Assembly (NCBI GenBank): GCA_023402395.1 | Contig: JAEYGI010000009.1 | Span: 1 to 29,283 of the forward strand | Origin: Bacillota bacterium | Lineage (GTDB): Bacteria; Bacillota; UBA4882; UBA8346 | Length of the DNA stretch: 29,283 bases | Direction of reading: 5' to 3' | Shown here: positions 1 to 7,775 of the stretch, in pieces | How the letters are laid out: every line of letters starts with the position of its first letter | Numbering within the stretch: position 1 is the stretch's first letter | Notes under the pieces: generated by a model | What the model was told of the DNA's origin: nothing | The model's input: only the letters and a program-made list of their open reading frames with translations | Database searches by the model: none | Position numbers and translations under genes: made by a program

Positions 1-85
1 TCCGCCCAAAGTCTACGGCCACCCGCTGCAAAAATCCCGCTTTTACGGGCTCGGCCTCTCTTTTCTTGGAAAGTGCAACGCTCAT
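1..85 (-). CDS. ABC sugar transporter permease, N-terminal fragment (cut by window edge)
   Basis: The minus strand opens with ATG at 85 after the purine-rich ribosome site AAAGGGA, and stays open to the window edge, giving 28 residues that start MSVALSKKREAEPVKAG. A short basic, polar leader before the first membrane helix is typical of LplB/YteP-type sugar ABC permeases. The gene lies downstream of and in the same direction as a binding protein of the matching class. No transmembrane segment is inside the window, so the family is inferred from context and leader composition only. The real-gene call is supported by codon choice and the start site. It could instead be another membrane or cytoplasmic protein. 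Confidence 0.5.
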   Translation of the reverse strand, partial: MSVALSKKREAEPVKAGFLQRVAVDFGR

Positions 86-371
86 TCCCATTCCCTTTCT
101 CTCTGTCTATTTTTATCAAAACATTGCAATATATTCACTGGATGTCGCGAAAATACATCGCGCGACCATTTCCGTACATTCAGAAGCTGAAACAACCTGC
201 CCGGCCTTTTTTAAGCCGGCTTTCAAAATGGAATAGCCTATTTCAACTTTATTGCGACTTAGTGAAAGCTGGTCGCAAACCCATCTTCCGATGGATTTTG
301 AATAATAATTTTAGTGGACCCGCAGGGTCCTAGAACACGCGGGTCCACTTTTTTAACGGCTGAGGCTCAAA
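86..371. other. Gap between binding-protein gene and permease gene
   Basis: There is no convincing gene here. Besides the hairpin at 314-348, the stretch contains small inverted repeats: CCGGC/GCCGG around 201-219, and GCGAC/GTCGC arms near 255-276. An 86-codon plus-strand frame across it has no ribosome site and no recognisable features. On the minus strand it is the leader of the permease gene; no clear promoter was found in it. Confidence 0.5.
314..354 (-). terminator. Hairpin after the binding-protein gene (leaky terminator or mRNA-end hairpin)
   Basis: GTGGACCCGC (314-323) pairs perfectly with GCGGGTCCAC (339-348). On the plus strand it is followed by six T; on the minus strand, the direction of the upstream gene, it is followed only by TAAAATTATTATT. 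It therefore looks like a weak terminator or a 3'-end stabilising hairpin that lets some transcription reach the permease gene. Confidence 0.6.
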
Positions 372-1937
372 CTATTTCCGTTTGTTGTACCGATCCAGCG
401 CGGCCTGATAAATCTGGGTGGCGCGGTCGATACCGAGCTTTTTGATCTGGGCGACGTAAGCGTCGAATTTATCAAGCGGCTCCACGCCCATGATGAACTT
501 CAGGGTCATTTCCTCGGTATAGGTCTGAACGTCGTTCATAATCTTCGATAATTCTTCACTCTCTTTGGGAGTTGGAGTGATCGCCGGCATCATATATTTC
601 AGATATTCCTGCTTCGACCAAACCTTGATGGCCTCTTTCTGTTCGGGAAGCTCGTAATATTGCTCGAGATACCGTTTGTCTTGAGCGAATGGGCCGTTGG
701 TATGCCCTCTCATGTATTTGGACATGACCTGGGTCAGGGCGAGCCCTTCGGGATTCTTCATGATCAACTCGGTATAGGTCGGATATTTGTCAACCATTTT
801 ATAGGAGACGCCTTCAACACCGAAGTTGTAGAGCATATGACCGGCCGGGCTGTAAGCGTAATCGAGGAGCCGAGCGGCGGCTTCCACATTTTTACTTCTG
901 GCACTAATGGCCGCGCTGCCCTGATTGTTCGGTCCGGCCGCCAGGGTCGCGAAGGCAAAGCGGGGCAGAGTTCCTTTTTTCGGGCTAGGGAACCGCGTTG
1001 GGCCAAGGCTAAACGATTTCGGCTCTTTGCCGGCCATCGCCAGCATATACCGGCCGAGGCCGCTGCCGCCCGAACCGTAAGTAGCCCCGGTTTTCCCGGT
1101 CAGCACGTTGGAATCGATAATGCGGCGGTTAATGGTGGCAAAGTTCTTATCAAGCAGGCCTTCGTTATACCATTTGTTCATTTCGGCAAAGTACTTCTTC
1201 CGGTTGGCTTCGATCCCGCCGAACTTGACCTTGCCTTTTTCCTGATAGAAATTTTCGATGCTATCGAAACCACCGGCGAAAGTTTGGCTCAATTGAGCCG
1301 CTTCGAGACTAAGTGGAGCAGTAGCGTCCTTTTTGTCCTTAAAGGCTTTTAATACAGTGTACCACTCACTGATAGTCTCCGGAACGCCCAGGCCCAGTTC
1401 TTTGAGCCAATCGTAGCGGAGCATCGGGCCGGCGGTGATGACCAGGGTTTCGTCGGCGCGTACGAACGGATAGACAAAATAGCTTCCCTCGTCGGTCTGC
1501 ACCATCTTGTTATAGGTGGGATTCTGTTTTAAAAACTTTTTCAGGTTCGGGGAGTATTTGTCGATCACCGGGTTTAACTTTAGGATATACCCGTTGTCGA
1601 GCGCGCTGTTCGGGCCGCCTGGGATGTCAAACCACGAATATTCAATGATATCCGGAAGATCCCCGGAAGCCAGCATCAGGTTGAAGGCTTCACGGGCTTG
1701 GTTGTTACCGGCCGCCGGATGCAGATATTGCACCTTCACTCCGGTCCGTTTCTGCAGTTCCTTGGCAAACTCGATGTCGCCGAAGTTTTTGGCGATGAGG
1801 GCCACGTTGGCGTGCAGCGGCATCCAGTACGTCAGGGTCACGTTACCCTTCAGCGGATACACCGGCGCGGCAAAAGCAGACCCGGCCACCAGGACGAGCG
1901 CAAACAAGAGCAGCAAACCTTTGATCTTCTTGCTCAC
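372..1937 (-). CDS. Extracellular solute-binding protein, family 1 (LplA/YtcQ-like)
   Basis: This 521-residue secreted protein should bind an oligosaccharide outside the membrane and hand it to an ABC permease pair. It begins with a signal peptide (MSKKIKG, a hydrophobic core, then AFA-A) without a lipobox cysteine. The mature part starts LKGNVTLTYWMPLH and continues with the usual binding-protein pattern (ASGDLPDIIEY near residue 90; YDWLKELGL near 175). Its length matches the roughly 500-residue LplA/YtcQ group, whose B. subtilis members work with YteP/YtcP in rhamnogalacturonan-oligosaccharide uptake. The start is GTG, about 8 nt after AGGAGG. Upstream are a palindromic operator candidate and two AraC regulators; downstream a hairpin and a permease start. 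The pectin-oligomer substrate is inferred from the nearby GH28 gene only. Confidence 0.85.
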   Translation of the reverse strand: MSKKIKGLLLLFALVLVAGSAFAAPVYPLKGNVTLTYWMPLHANVALIAKNFGDIEFAKELQKRTGVKVQYLHPAAGNNQAREAFNLMLASGDLPDIIEYSWFDIPGGPNSALDNGYILKLNPVIDKYSPNLKKFLKQNPTYNKMVQTDEGSYFVYPFVRADETLVITAGPMLRYDWLKELGLGVPETISEWYTVLKAFKDKKDATAPLSLEAAQLSQTFAGGFDSIENFYQEKGKVKFGGIEANRKKYFAEMNKWYNEGLLDKNFATINRRIIDSNVLTGKTGATYGSGGSGLGRYMLAMAGKEPKSFSLGPTRFPSPKKGTLPRFAFATLAAGPNNQGSAAISARSKNVEAAARLLDYAYSPAGHMLYNFGVEGVSYKMVDKYPTYTELIMKNPEGLALTQVMSKYMRGHTNGPFAQDKRYLEQYYELPEQKEAIKVWSKQEYLKYMMPAITPTPKESEELSKIMNDVQTYTEEMTLKFIMGVEPLDKFDAYVAQIKKLGIDRATQIYQAALDRYNKRK

Positions 1938-1968
1938 AAAGACACCCTCCTTATTTCCTTAAAGTTTT

Positions 1969-1982
1969 ATGAACGCGTTCAT
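1969..1982. promoter_or_regulatory. Perfect 14-bp palindrome, candidate operator
   Basis: ATGAACGCGTTCAT is a perfect palindrome lying between the putative -10 box (1990-1995) and the ribosome site of the binding-protein gene, where a dimeric repressor would block transcription. Its centre differs from the CcpA cre consensus. The cognate regulator is unknown; the AraC proteins nearby would normally use direct repeats. Confidence 0.45.
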
Positions 1983-1989
1983 TAAGGCT

Positions 1990-2018
1990 ATTGTAACAGT
2001 CAGATTAACGAGAAGTAA
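1990..2018 (-). promoter_or_regulatory. Candidate promoter of the binding-protein gene
   Basis: On the minus strand TACAAT (1995-1990) is a good -10 box; 17 bp upstream is TTACTT (2018-2013), a weak -35 match, which would fit an activator-dependent promoter. It sits between the upstream terminator and the palindrome at 1969-1982. Confidence 0.35.
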
Positions 2019-2041
2019 ACGGACATTTTTTGACCGCCAAC

Positions 2042-2076
2042 GGACAAAAAATAATGGCCGGATTATCCGGCCCGAT
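2042..2076 (-). terminator. Intrinsic terminator of the membrane AraC gene
   Basis: GGCCGGAT/ATCCGGCC (2056-2072) forms a perfect GC-rich stem; on the minus strand it is followed by ATTATTTTTTG. It lies just after the stop codon at 2097. Confidence 0.8.
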
Positions 2077-2096
2077 TTGTCGCGGTTTTTCAGCAT

Positions 2097-4448
2097 TCAG
2101 AGTTTCCACTCCCGATACTTTCCAGGGGTAACCCCTTCATACTTCTTGAACGCCCGGGTGAACGTCCGAGTGCTGGAGTACCCTACCGCCTGGGCCACCT
2201 CGTCCAGGTTGGACATTTTGTCAAAGAGCTCCTTGGCCTTATTGACCCTGGTTTTATTAATGAAATCGAGCAGCGCTTCGCCGGTCTGCTCCAGGAAGCT
2301 CCGGGACAGATGGATGGGATTGACCTTGAAATGTTCGGCGATAAAGGTAATCCCCAGATTGGCGTCGGTATAGTTCGCCTCGACAAAGGCAATGATCTTC
2401 TCCTTCAGCAGCGCGTCGCCAGCCTTGGACCTCAGCTTGCTTTTTTCTTTGTGCCTGGCTGTGAGGAACGTGCCGAAGGTATCGAGAATCGCGAAGATCT
2501 CCTGTTTCATTTCATTAATATTGTCGCATTCCAATAACCGGTCCACCGGGTTCAGTTCTTCCAGGAAATCGTCATGCCCGATCTGGCTGACTTCGTTGAC
2601 GGTCTTGATCATTGTGCTCACCAGGTTAAACATCAGACAGCGGGCAATCTTGAGCGGCAGGATCGAGCCCTCGAAATTGCGGGCAAAGATCTCTTCCAAA
2701 ATCCGCTTGGAGCCATCGGAATCTCCGGCCTTAATCGAGTTGATCAGCTGCTGTTCTTTCTCCAGCGGATAATAATAACTGCCGGTCGGCAGCTCGGCCA
2801 GATCCCCGTAATCGATGATCTCCTCGATTCCCAGCACTTTCTTGTACTCCATGGCCTGCAGCGCCTGATTGTAAGCTTCCGGGATTCCGGCCAGGGTCTG
2901 GTGGATTTCGCTAACCGAGACCAACAGATGGATTCCCAGCCTTTCCTCCAGTTGCTGCCGGGCCGTGGCGGCGATTCGGGTCAGCTCGGCGAGCGCGCCG
3001 GAATGATCTGGATTAAAGTTGACCAGGCAGACCAGGAGATCGTCGACGTCGACCATATACCCCTGATAAACGGGGCTCACCAATTCGATGACGGTTTGGC
3101 TGATCAGGGCCTGGACCCGTTTGAAATTCTCCATGGTCTGAGCTTCGGACGGACCGTTGCCGCCAGCGGGTAGGTCGTGGAAATCCTCGACATAGAAAGC
3201 CATCACCGCGAAACCGTCCGAAGCAAACTCGACTTCATAAAGGGCCAGCCGTTCGCGGGTTAATTCATTCCCGATCTCCCTGCCCTGCAGCAGCCGGGAG
3301 AGGAAATGGGAACGGAGCTGCTTATTCTGCTGCCGGAGGGCGCTGTCGACCTTCTCCAGCTCGGTATGGGCTTTGTCGATGGCCTGATGGATAAAGGAAT
3401 ATTCGTTGTTCTGCTGGTCAAAGTTGGTGCCTTGATACTTTTCGAGCGACTTGATGAGCAACTCCAGCGGATTGTAATTCCGCCGCAACGCCACTCCGGC
3501 GATGACGCCGCCGATGCCCAGGCAAAGCACGAGGCTTAGCAATGACAGATTCCGGACATAGTTCGCCTTCTCCCAGAAGACACTGACCGGGATCAGCACC
3601 AAATACTTCCACTCTGATTTTTCCGAGGTAATATGGGAGATGACCACCCGCTTGCCGTTCACCCGCTGGTGCTGAATCCCTTCCGTACCGGCGAGCGCCT
3701 GGTAGTTCAAACCTTTTACCGCCTTTTGATGGTCCAGTCCGGCCAAAATCCGGTTGCCGGCGTCCAGAATCGCCACCGCGCCGCCGCTCAACGCTCCTAT
3801 CCCCCGGATATCGTCCATGATCCGCGATTCATTCAGGTTGATGATGATGTTGGCCGTTCCTGCGCCCCGAAAATACAGCGGGATGGTCCGGATAAAGGCG
3901 ATGCTCTTTTCCATCTCGCCCGCGTTATTTTCATATTGAAACGGCAGCGAATCGTCGGTATAATAGCCCGAGATCATCCGCCGCCACTGGGAAAAACTTG
4001 AACCCGCGTTCCGGAAGTACATCTCATAGAAAGATTGGCTGTCATAACTGCCGTCGCGGGAAACCACCAGATCGAGATTTTTAAAATAGAGATAGAAATC
4101 ATCGATGGAGCCGTTCAAAACATGATAGGTCTGCAGGCTTCGGGCCAATTGATACAAATCGTACTGTTCGACTTCCCGGCCGTTCCGGACTTTGATCAAC
4201 TCATTGACACGGGCGTCGAGGGAGATGGCGTTGCAAAGCCTTACCGCGTTATCCAGCAAGCCGTCCATCTTCTGTTGCATCCGCTTAATCAAAAAAGAAT
4301 TGGAATTGATGATCTCTTTCTCCAACACTTTGGCGGTGAGCACATAGGCGATGGCGGTGGTCAGCACCGGAACCGCCAGGATCAATATATATGAAACCAA
4401 CCAGGTAAAGAGGACGCTCTGCCTCTTTTTCCAGTTCTGCCGCAACAT
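2097..4448 (-). CDS. Membrane-anchored AraC-family sensor-regulator
   Basis: This 783-residue protein looks like a one-component membrane sensor, a type common in Paenibacillus-like sugar loci. A first transmembrane segment (about residues 15-40) is followed by an extracytoplasmic region of about 260 residues of Cache-like length, a second membrane helix (LSLLSLVLCLGIGGVIAG, near 302-320), a long cytoplasmic linker, and a C-terminal double helix-turn-helix (about 680-783, ending FKKYEGVTPGKYREW). The start chosen is ATG 4448, 7 nt after GGGAGG. A longer frame beginning at GTG 4511 would overlap the upstream stop as GTGA, but has no good ribosome site there. It is likely co-transcribed with the upstream AraC gene and probably controls the sugar-binding protein and perhaps the GH28 gene. 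Confidence 0.85.
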   Translation of the reverse strand: MLRQNWKKRQSVLFTWLVSYILILAVPVLTTAIAYVLTAKVLEKEIINSNSFLIKRMQQKMDGLLDNAVRLCNAISLDARVNELIKVRNGREVEQYDLYQLARSLQTYHVLNGSIDDFYLYFKNLDLVVSRDGSYDSQSFYEMYFRNAGSSFSQWRRMISGYYTDDSLPFQYENNAGEMEKSIAFIRTIPLYFRGAGTANIIINLNESRIMDDIRGIGALSGGAVAILDAGNRILAGLDHQKAVKGLNYQALAGTEGIQHQRVNGKRVVISHITSEKSEWKYLVLIPVSVFWEKANYVRNLSLLSLVLCLGIGGVIAGVALRRNYNPLELLIKSLEKYQGTNFDQQNNEYSFIHQAIDKAHTELEKVDSALRQQNKQLRSHFLSRLLQGREIGNELTRERLALYEVEFASDGFAVMAFYVEDFHDLPAGGNGPSEAQTMENFKRVQALISQTVIELVSPVYQGYMVDVDDLLVCLVNFNPDHSGALAELTRIAATARQQLEERLGIHLLVSVSEIHQTLAGIPEAYNQALQAMEYKKVLGIEEIIDYGDLAELPTGSYYYPLEKEQQLINSIKAGDSDGSKRILEEIFARNFEGSILPLKIARCLMFNLVSTMIKTVNEVSQIGHDDFLEELNPVDRLLECDNINEMKQEIFAILDTFGTFLTARHKEKSKLRSKAGDALLKEKIIAFVEANYTDANLGITFIAEHFKVNPIHLSRSFLEQTGEALLDFINKTRVNKAKELFDKMSNLDEVAQAVGYSSTRTFTRAFKKYEGVTPGKYREWKL

Positions 4449-4507
4449 CATCCAACCTCCCAATCGCGGGGTTGTTTTGGAGTTCCCGGGTTCCTGAATC
4501 AACGCCG

Positions 4508-5380
4508 TCACAGGAGATGTCCCCCCGTCCCATCGCCGGAGCCCCGTTTCCTGTATTGCAGCGGAGTCTGGCCGGTCAGGCTCTTGAACACCCGGCCGAA
4601 ATGGGCGATGTTTCCGAATCCGACTTTCTCAGCGACCGTAATCACTTTCCAGCGGGTGTCCTTCAATAATTTCTGCGCTTCCTTGATCCGGACTGAATTC
4701 AGGTATTCGATGAAAGTGAAGCCGGTGGCCTCCTTGAAGATCCGGCTCAGATAAAACGGACTGATATAGAAATGATCGGCCAGGACGGCCAGGGTCAGAT
4801 CCTCCTGATAATGGCCGTTGATATACTGGACGATCTCAGAGATCTTCCGGTGCACCGGGCTCAAATGTCGGAAAGAATCGGTCCGGTACTGCTCCTTGAA
4901 CCGGGCGGCCAGGATCAGCAGTTGAAAGACGTAGGACTGGAGCGCCATCTCAAAACCGGTGTTCTTTTGAACCGTCTCCTGCGCCATTTTCTGGAGCAGC
5001 TCCTCGACCATGGCCCGTCCGGGCAGGGATAGGGTAAGCACCGGATTGCCGCTTTGAAACAAGAGATTCAGGACGCCCGCTGACTGACTGGAGGGCAGCA
5101 GAAAATCCCGGGTGAAATAGAGCAGAAACCGCTCATGGTCCGGCACTCCGGCATCGGAGGTTTTGTGCAGATCGTAGGGGCCGATGAAGATCAGATCGCC
5201 TTTTTGGACCGGAAAAGTCCGATCCTTGATGAAATAATGGCGTTGTCCGGCATAGAGATAGTACACCTCGTAATAGTGATGAAAGTGATTGCCGGACATG
5301 TTGTAATGGCCGAGCGACTTTTTCACCGATAACGAAAATGTGCCGGAACTGTTTTTGAACTCAAGGCCGGTCGGATACAT
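4508..5380 (-). CDS. AraC-family transcriptional regulator with cupin sensor domain
   Basis: This 290-residue cytoplasmic regulator has an N-terminal cupin-like sugar-sensing domain (HFHHYYEVYYLYAG, then KGDLIFIGPYDLHK) and a C-terminal pair of helix-turn-helix motifs (about residues 190-285: LAVLADHFYISPFYLSRIFK, and a second helix pair ending TGQTPLQYRKR). The start chosen is ATG 5380, preceded by AAGGTGATCGA. The longer frame from ATG 5407 lacks a ribosome site. It diverges from the GH28 gene across a gap of about 170 bp, so it is placed to control that gene and its own operon with the membrane AraC gene. The effector is unknown; a pectin breakdown product is inferred. Confidence 0.85.
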   Translation of the reverse strand: MYPTGLEFKNSSGTFSLSVKKSLGHYNMSGNHFHHYYEVYYLYAGQRHYFIKDRTFPVQKGDLIFIGPYDLHKTSDAGVPDHERFLLYFTRDFLLPSSQSAGVLNLLFQSGNPVLTLSLPGRAMVEELLQKMAQETVQKNTGFEMALQSYVFQLLILAARFKEQYRTDSFRHLSPVHRKISEIVQYINGHYQEDLTLAVLADHFYISPFYLSRIFKEATGFTFIEYLNSVRIKEAQKLLKDTRWKVITVAEKVGFGNIAHFGRVFKSLTGQTPLQYRKRGSGDGTGGHLL

Positions 5381-5548
5381 TCGATCACCTTGATCTGATT
5401 GTAACATCTTGTTAAACTTTCCGAAAGCAAAATTTGCATACTGTCATCAAATCCCACAAAAAAAGCAGCGATTTTTGTACTTAAACTCCTTAGAATGTTG
5501 AATAGAAATAGGATTCGAACTGCGGATTTATGCTTAGGAGGTCGAATT

Positions 5549-7054
5549 TTGAAAGAACATCAAATTTTCTGCAACATCCTCGATTACGGAGCGATCCCAG
5601 GCGGCGAAGCCTCATGCACCGATGCCTTCAAGGCGGCGGTCAAGGCCTGTGCCACGGCGGGCGGAGGAACGGTTCATGTTCCGGCCGGCTTATTTCGGAG
5701 CGGCCCGATTCACTTGGAGAACAATATCACGCTGCATGTCTCCGCCGGCGCCCGGATCATCTTCAGCCAGGATCCGGCCGATTTCCCCATCGTCGACTCC
5801 CGCTGGGAAGGCGTGGAGCGGCAAGTCTACTCGCCGTTGATCTACGGCAAGGGACTGACCAATGTGGCCGTTACCGGCCGGGGTGTTCTCGACGGCCGCG
5901 GCCAGCCCTGGTGGAAACTTTACCGCGAGGGAACCCTGGAGTATCCCCGGCCCCGTTTCATTTGCTTTGAGGAAAGCTACAACGTGCTGATCGAGGGCAT
6001 CACCCTGGTCGACTCGCCGGCCTGGACCTTAAACCCCATCGCCTGCGAAAACCTGACCGTCAACAAAGTAACCATCATCAATCCGGCCGACTCGCCGAAC
6101 ACCGACGGGATTAACCCCGATTCCTGCAAGAACATTCATATCTCCAACTGCCACGTGGATGTCGGCGATGATTGCGTCACCCTGAAGTCGGGTACCGAGG
6201 AGTCCAGCCGCAGGATTCCCTGCGAGAACATCACCATTACTAACTGCACCATGGTTCACGGCCACGGCGGCGTGGTCATCGGCAGCGAGATGAGCGGCGG
6301 GGTCCGGAATGTGACCATTTCCAACTGCGTCTTCGAGGGAACCGATCGCGGCATCCGGGTCAAGACCCGGCGCGGCCGGGGCGGCATGGTCGAAGATATC
6401 CGGGTCACTAACATCGTGATGAAGGACGTAATCTGCCCCTTGATCATGCACCAGTACTATTTCTGCGGTCCCGGCGGCAAGGAGCCGATTGTCTGGGACA
6501 AAAATCCCCATCCGGTCACCGCGACCACGCCGAATTTCCGGCGGATTCACCTAAGCAACATCACGGCCCGGGGGATCAAGTCCGCCGCCATTTTCCTATA
6601 CGGCCTGCCGGAACAGCCCATCTCCGAGCTGACCTTCGATAATGTCTCACTGGAGTTGGCCAAGGGGGCCGAACCGGTTCCGCCGGCGATGATGACCGGT
6701 CTCGAACCTATGGCCGAGCGAGGCCTCGTGGCCTGGAACGTTAAAAACGTCAGCTTCAACAATGTCACCATCAGCGGCCATCAGGGCCCGGCCTTCCAGA
6801 TCAACGACGCCTCCAATCTGGAGTTCAGCCGCTGCGCGTCCGGAGCCGCTTCCGAAGCGCCGGTGATCCGCCTGGAAAATACGCAGGACGTTTTCATTCA
6901 CGGCTGCCGCCCGGAGGCGGGTTCCGAACCCTTTCTGGAATTGGCCGGCACTGAAAACCGCCAGATCGAACTGGCCGCCAACAGTTCCAAGCTGAACGCG
7001 GAACGAATCCGCTGCAGCGCCGGAGCAACCAAAGACGCGGTAACGATCCGTTAA
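5549..7054 (+). CDS. Glycoside hydrolase family 28 (polygalacturonase-type), cytoplasmic
   Basis: This 501-residue right-handed beta-helix hydrolase should cleave galacturonic-acid linkages. All GH28 catalytic signatures are visible, numbered from the chosen start: NTD (D186), GDD (D207, D208), GHG (H239) and the R-x-K pair (R270, K272). An N-terminal 'YGA' segment (LDYGAIPGG) and repeated N-I-x-I-x-N-C coils are typical. The chosen start is TTG 5549, 8 nt after TTAGGAGG; a longer frame from ATG 5495 has no ribosome site. There is no signal peptide, so the enzyme probably acts on imported oligogalacturonides or rhamnogalacturonan pieces, in line with the binding protein and permease to the left. 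It is followed by two hairpin repeats and a terminator. Confidence 0.9.
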   Translation: MKEHQIFCNILDYGAIPGGEASCTDAFKAAVKACATAGGGTVHVPAGLFRSGPIHLENNITLHVSAGARIIFSQDPADFPIVDSRWEGVERQVYSPLIYGKGLTNVAVTGRGVLDGRGQPWWKLYREGTLEYPRPRFICFEESYNVLIEGITLVDSPAWTLNPIACENLTVNKVTIINPADSPNTDGINPDSCKNIHISNCHVDVGDDCVTLKSGTEESSRRIPCENITITNCTMVHGHGGVVIGSEMSGGVRNVTISNCVFEGTDRGIRVKTRRGRGGMVEDIRVTNIVMKDVICPLIMHQYYFCGPGGKEPIVWDKNPHPVTATTPNFRRIHLSNITARGIKSAAIFLYGLPEQPISELTFDNVSLELAKGAEPVPPAMMTGLEPMAERGLVAWNVKNVSFNNVTISGHQGPAFQINDASNLEFSRCASGAASEAPVIRLENTQDVFIHGCRPEAGSEPFLELAGTENRQIELAANSSKLNAERIRCSAGATKDAVTIR

Positions 7055-7071
7055 ATCACGCCCGTTTCTAT

Positions 7072-7154
7072 ATAAGTTGAATTAAATCTTCAGTATGCAT
7101 CATGTCTCGTAAACCTTCCATGATGAAAAAATTAAGGGATTTAATTCAACTTAT
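7072..7154. repeat. Large hairpin repeat, element A
   Basis: ATAAGTTGAATTAAATC (7072-7088) is repeated perfectly inverted at 7138-7154. Inside is a second inverted repeat, CATCATG (7098-7104) with CATGATG (7119-7125). The same 17-mer occurs alone at 25376-25392. It belongs to a family with elements B, C and D described below. Confidence 0.85.
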
Positions 7155-7164
7155 TACTGCTGTA

Positions 7165-7249
7165 ATAGGATGAAATAAATTCCAATTTGATTTTATTTGC
7201 ATTCGGCTTTAAGAATGCAAATCCAGTTAAGAGATTTATTTCATCCTAT
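7165..7249. repeat. Large hairpin repeat, element B
   Basis: ATAGGATGAAATAAAT (7165-7180) is inverted perfectly at 7234-7249. An inner hairpin ATTTGCATTC (7195-7204) pairs with GAATGCAAAT (7213-7222). The right arm is preceded by TTAAGAG, where element A has TTAAGG. Size (85 bp) and layout match element A, which ends 10 bp earlier. Confidence 0.85.
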
Positions 7250-7264
7250 ATAGCCAAAAAACCG

Positions 7265-7299
7265 GGAGCGGCCAGTAACAAATGAGCCGCTCCTTTTTT
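7265..7299 (+). terminator. Intrinsic terminator of the GH28 gene
   Basis: GGAGCGGC (7265-7272) pairs with GCCGCTCC (7286-7293), followed by six T. It lies 210 bp after the stop codon because two hairpin repeats intervene. Confidence 0.85.
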
Positions 7300-7397
7300 G
7301 ATCCTCTGTTCGATGGCGGACCCCGATATCCCCCTTTACTCCGCCCGGGCCTTCCCAACCGGCCAATGTCAATAAGCGATCGGGATAGGACTTTCCA

Positions 7398-7555
7398 GAC
7401 CTAACCCTCGCCCTTCCCCAGAGCAGTAGTTCAGAATGCGGTTCAAGGGGAAGGGTAACCCTAGACGCTGGTCTCTAAAAGCCTTTGGACCCCGAAGCTA
7501 TCGGTTACTCTCCCACGCGGGGGAGAGCAAAAGAGAAGTCTGAACCCAAAATTTG
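7398..7555. repeat. Dispersed non-coding repeat, copy 1
   Basis: This stretch, beginning GACCTAACCCTCGCCC and ending near TCTGAACCCAAAATTT, aligns along its length with 18316-18580. Shared blocks include GGAAGGGTAACCCTAGAC, TGGTCTCTAAAAGCC and CGGTTACTCTCCCACGCG. It has no open frame and no transposase, so it resembles a miniature or remnant interspersed repeat. Copy 2 carries an extra palindromic segment of about 53 bp. Confidence 0.8.
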
Positions 7556-7599
7556 ATTTGATTCCTAGTCTATGTAATTATCGCTTGCTGACATTACTG

Positions 7600-7631
7600 A
7601 ATGTGGATATTTTGCAACTGAATGTGGATAA
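7600..7631 (+). repeat. Pair of DnaA-box-like sites, 21 bp apart
   Basis: TGTGGATAT (7602-7610, one mismatch) and TGTGGATAA (7623-7631, a perfect complement of the DnaA box TTATCCACA) lie in the same orientation exactly 21 bp apart, each preceded by AA. Spacing and flanks match the larger array at 16779-17102. Confidence 0.6.
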
Positions 7632-7691
7632 ACGGCAATCCCCCGGGACGATTGGACTCCGGAACGAACCGGTTCCGGAGTCCCCCTCCCG

Positions 7692-7732
7692 TAAAAACAG
7701 CAACCGCGCCCAATTCGGAACGCGATTGCTGT
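7692..7732 (-). terminator. Intrinsic terminator of the ABC transporter operon
   Basis: ACAGCAATCGCG pairs with CGCGGTTGCTGT on the minus strand (arms 7721-7732 and 7697-7708, one G-U pair), followed by TTTTTA. It lies about 45 bp past the last permease gene. Confidence 0.85.
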
Positions 7733-7775
7733 CGGAGAGTCGCTTTTTGTCACCATTGCAATTAAACCGCGGCCC

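Larger units (their letters stand above)
7055..7775. other. Gene-free, repeat-rich interval
   Basis: No gene is supported in these 720 bp. In order it holds two large hairpin repeats (7072-7249), the GH28 terminator (7265-7299), a copy of a dispersed repeat (7398-7555), a pair of DnaA-box-like sites 21 bp apart (7600-7631), a 12-bp-stem hairpin (GGACTCCGGAAC with GTTCCGGAGTCC, about 7654-7684) and the terminator of the ABC operon coming from the right (7692-7732). Short frames across it are repeat-derived. Confidence 0.7.

Noticed and set aside
36..49. CCCG/CGGG hairpin with T-run as a terminator on the minus strand
   Set aside because: The stem is only 4 bp and lies inside the coding frame of the permease fragment.
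660..1352. 230-codon plus-strand frame inside the binding-protein gene
   Set aside because: It is antisense to a well-supported gene, with no ribosome site or family features.
5511..5520. tRNA T-arm-like sequence GGATTCGAAC
   Set aside because: No acceptor, D or anticodon stems can be drawn around it; it lies in the GH28 leader.
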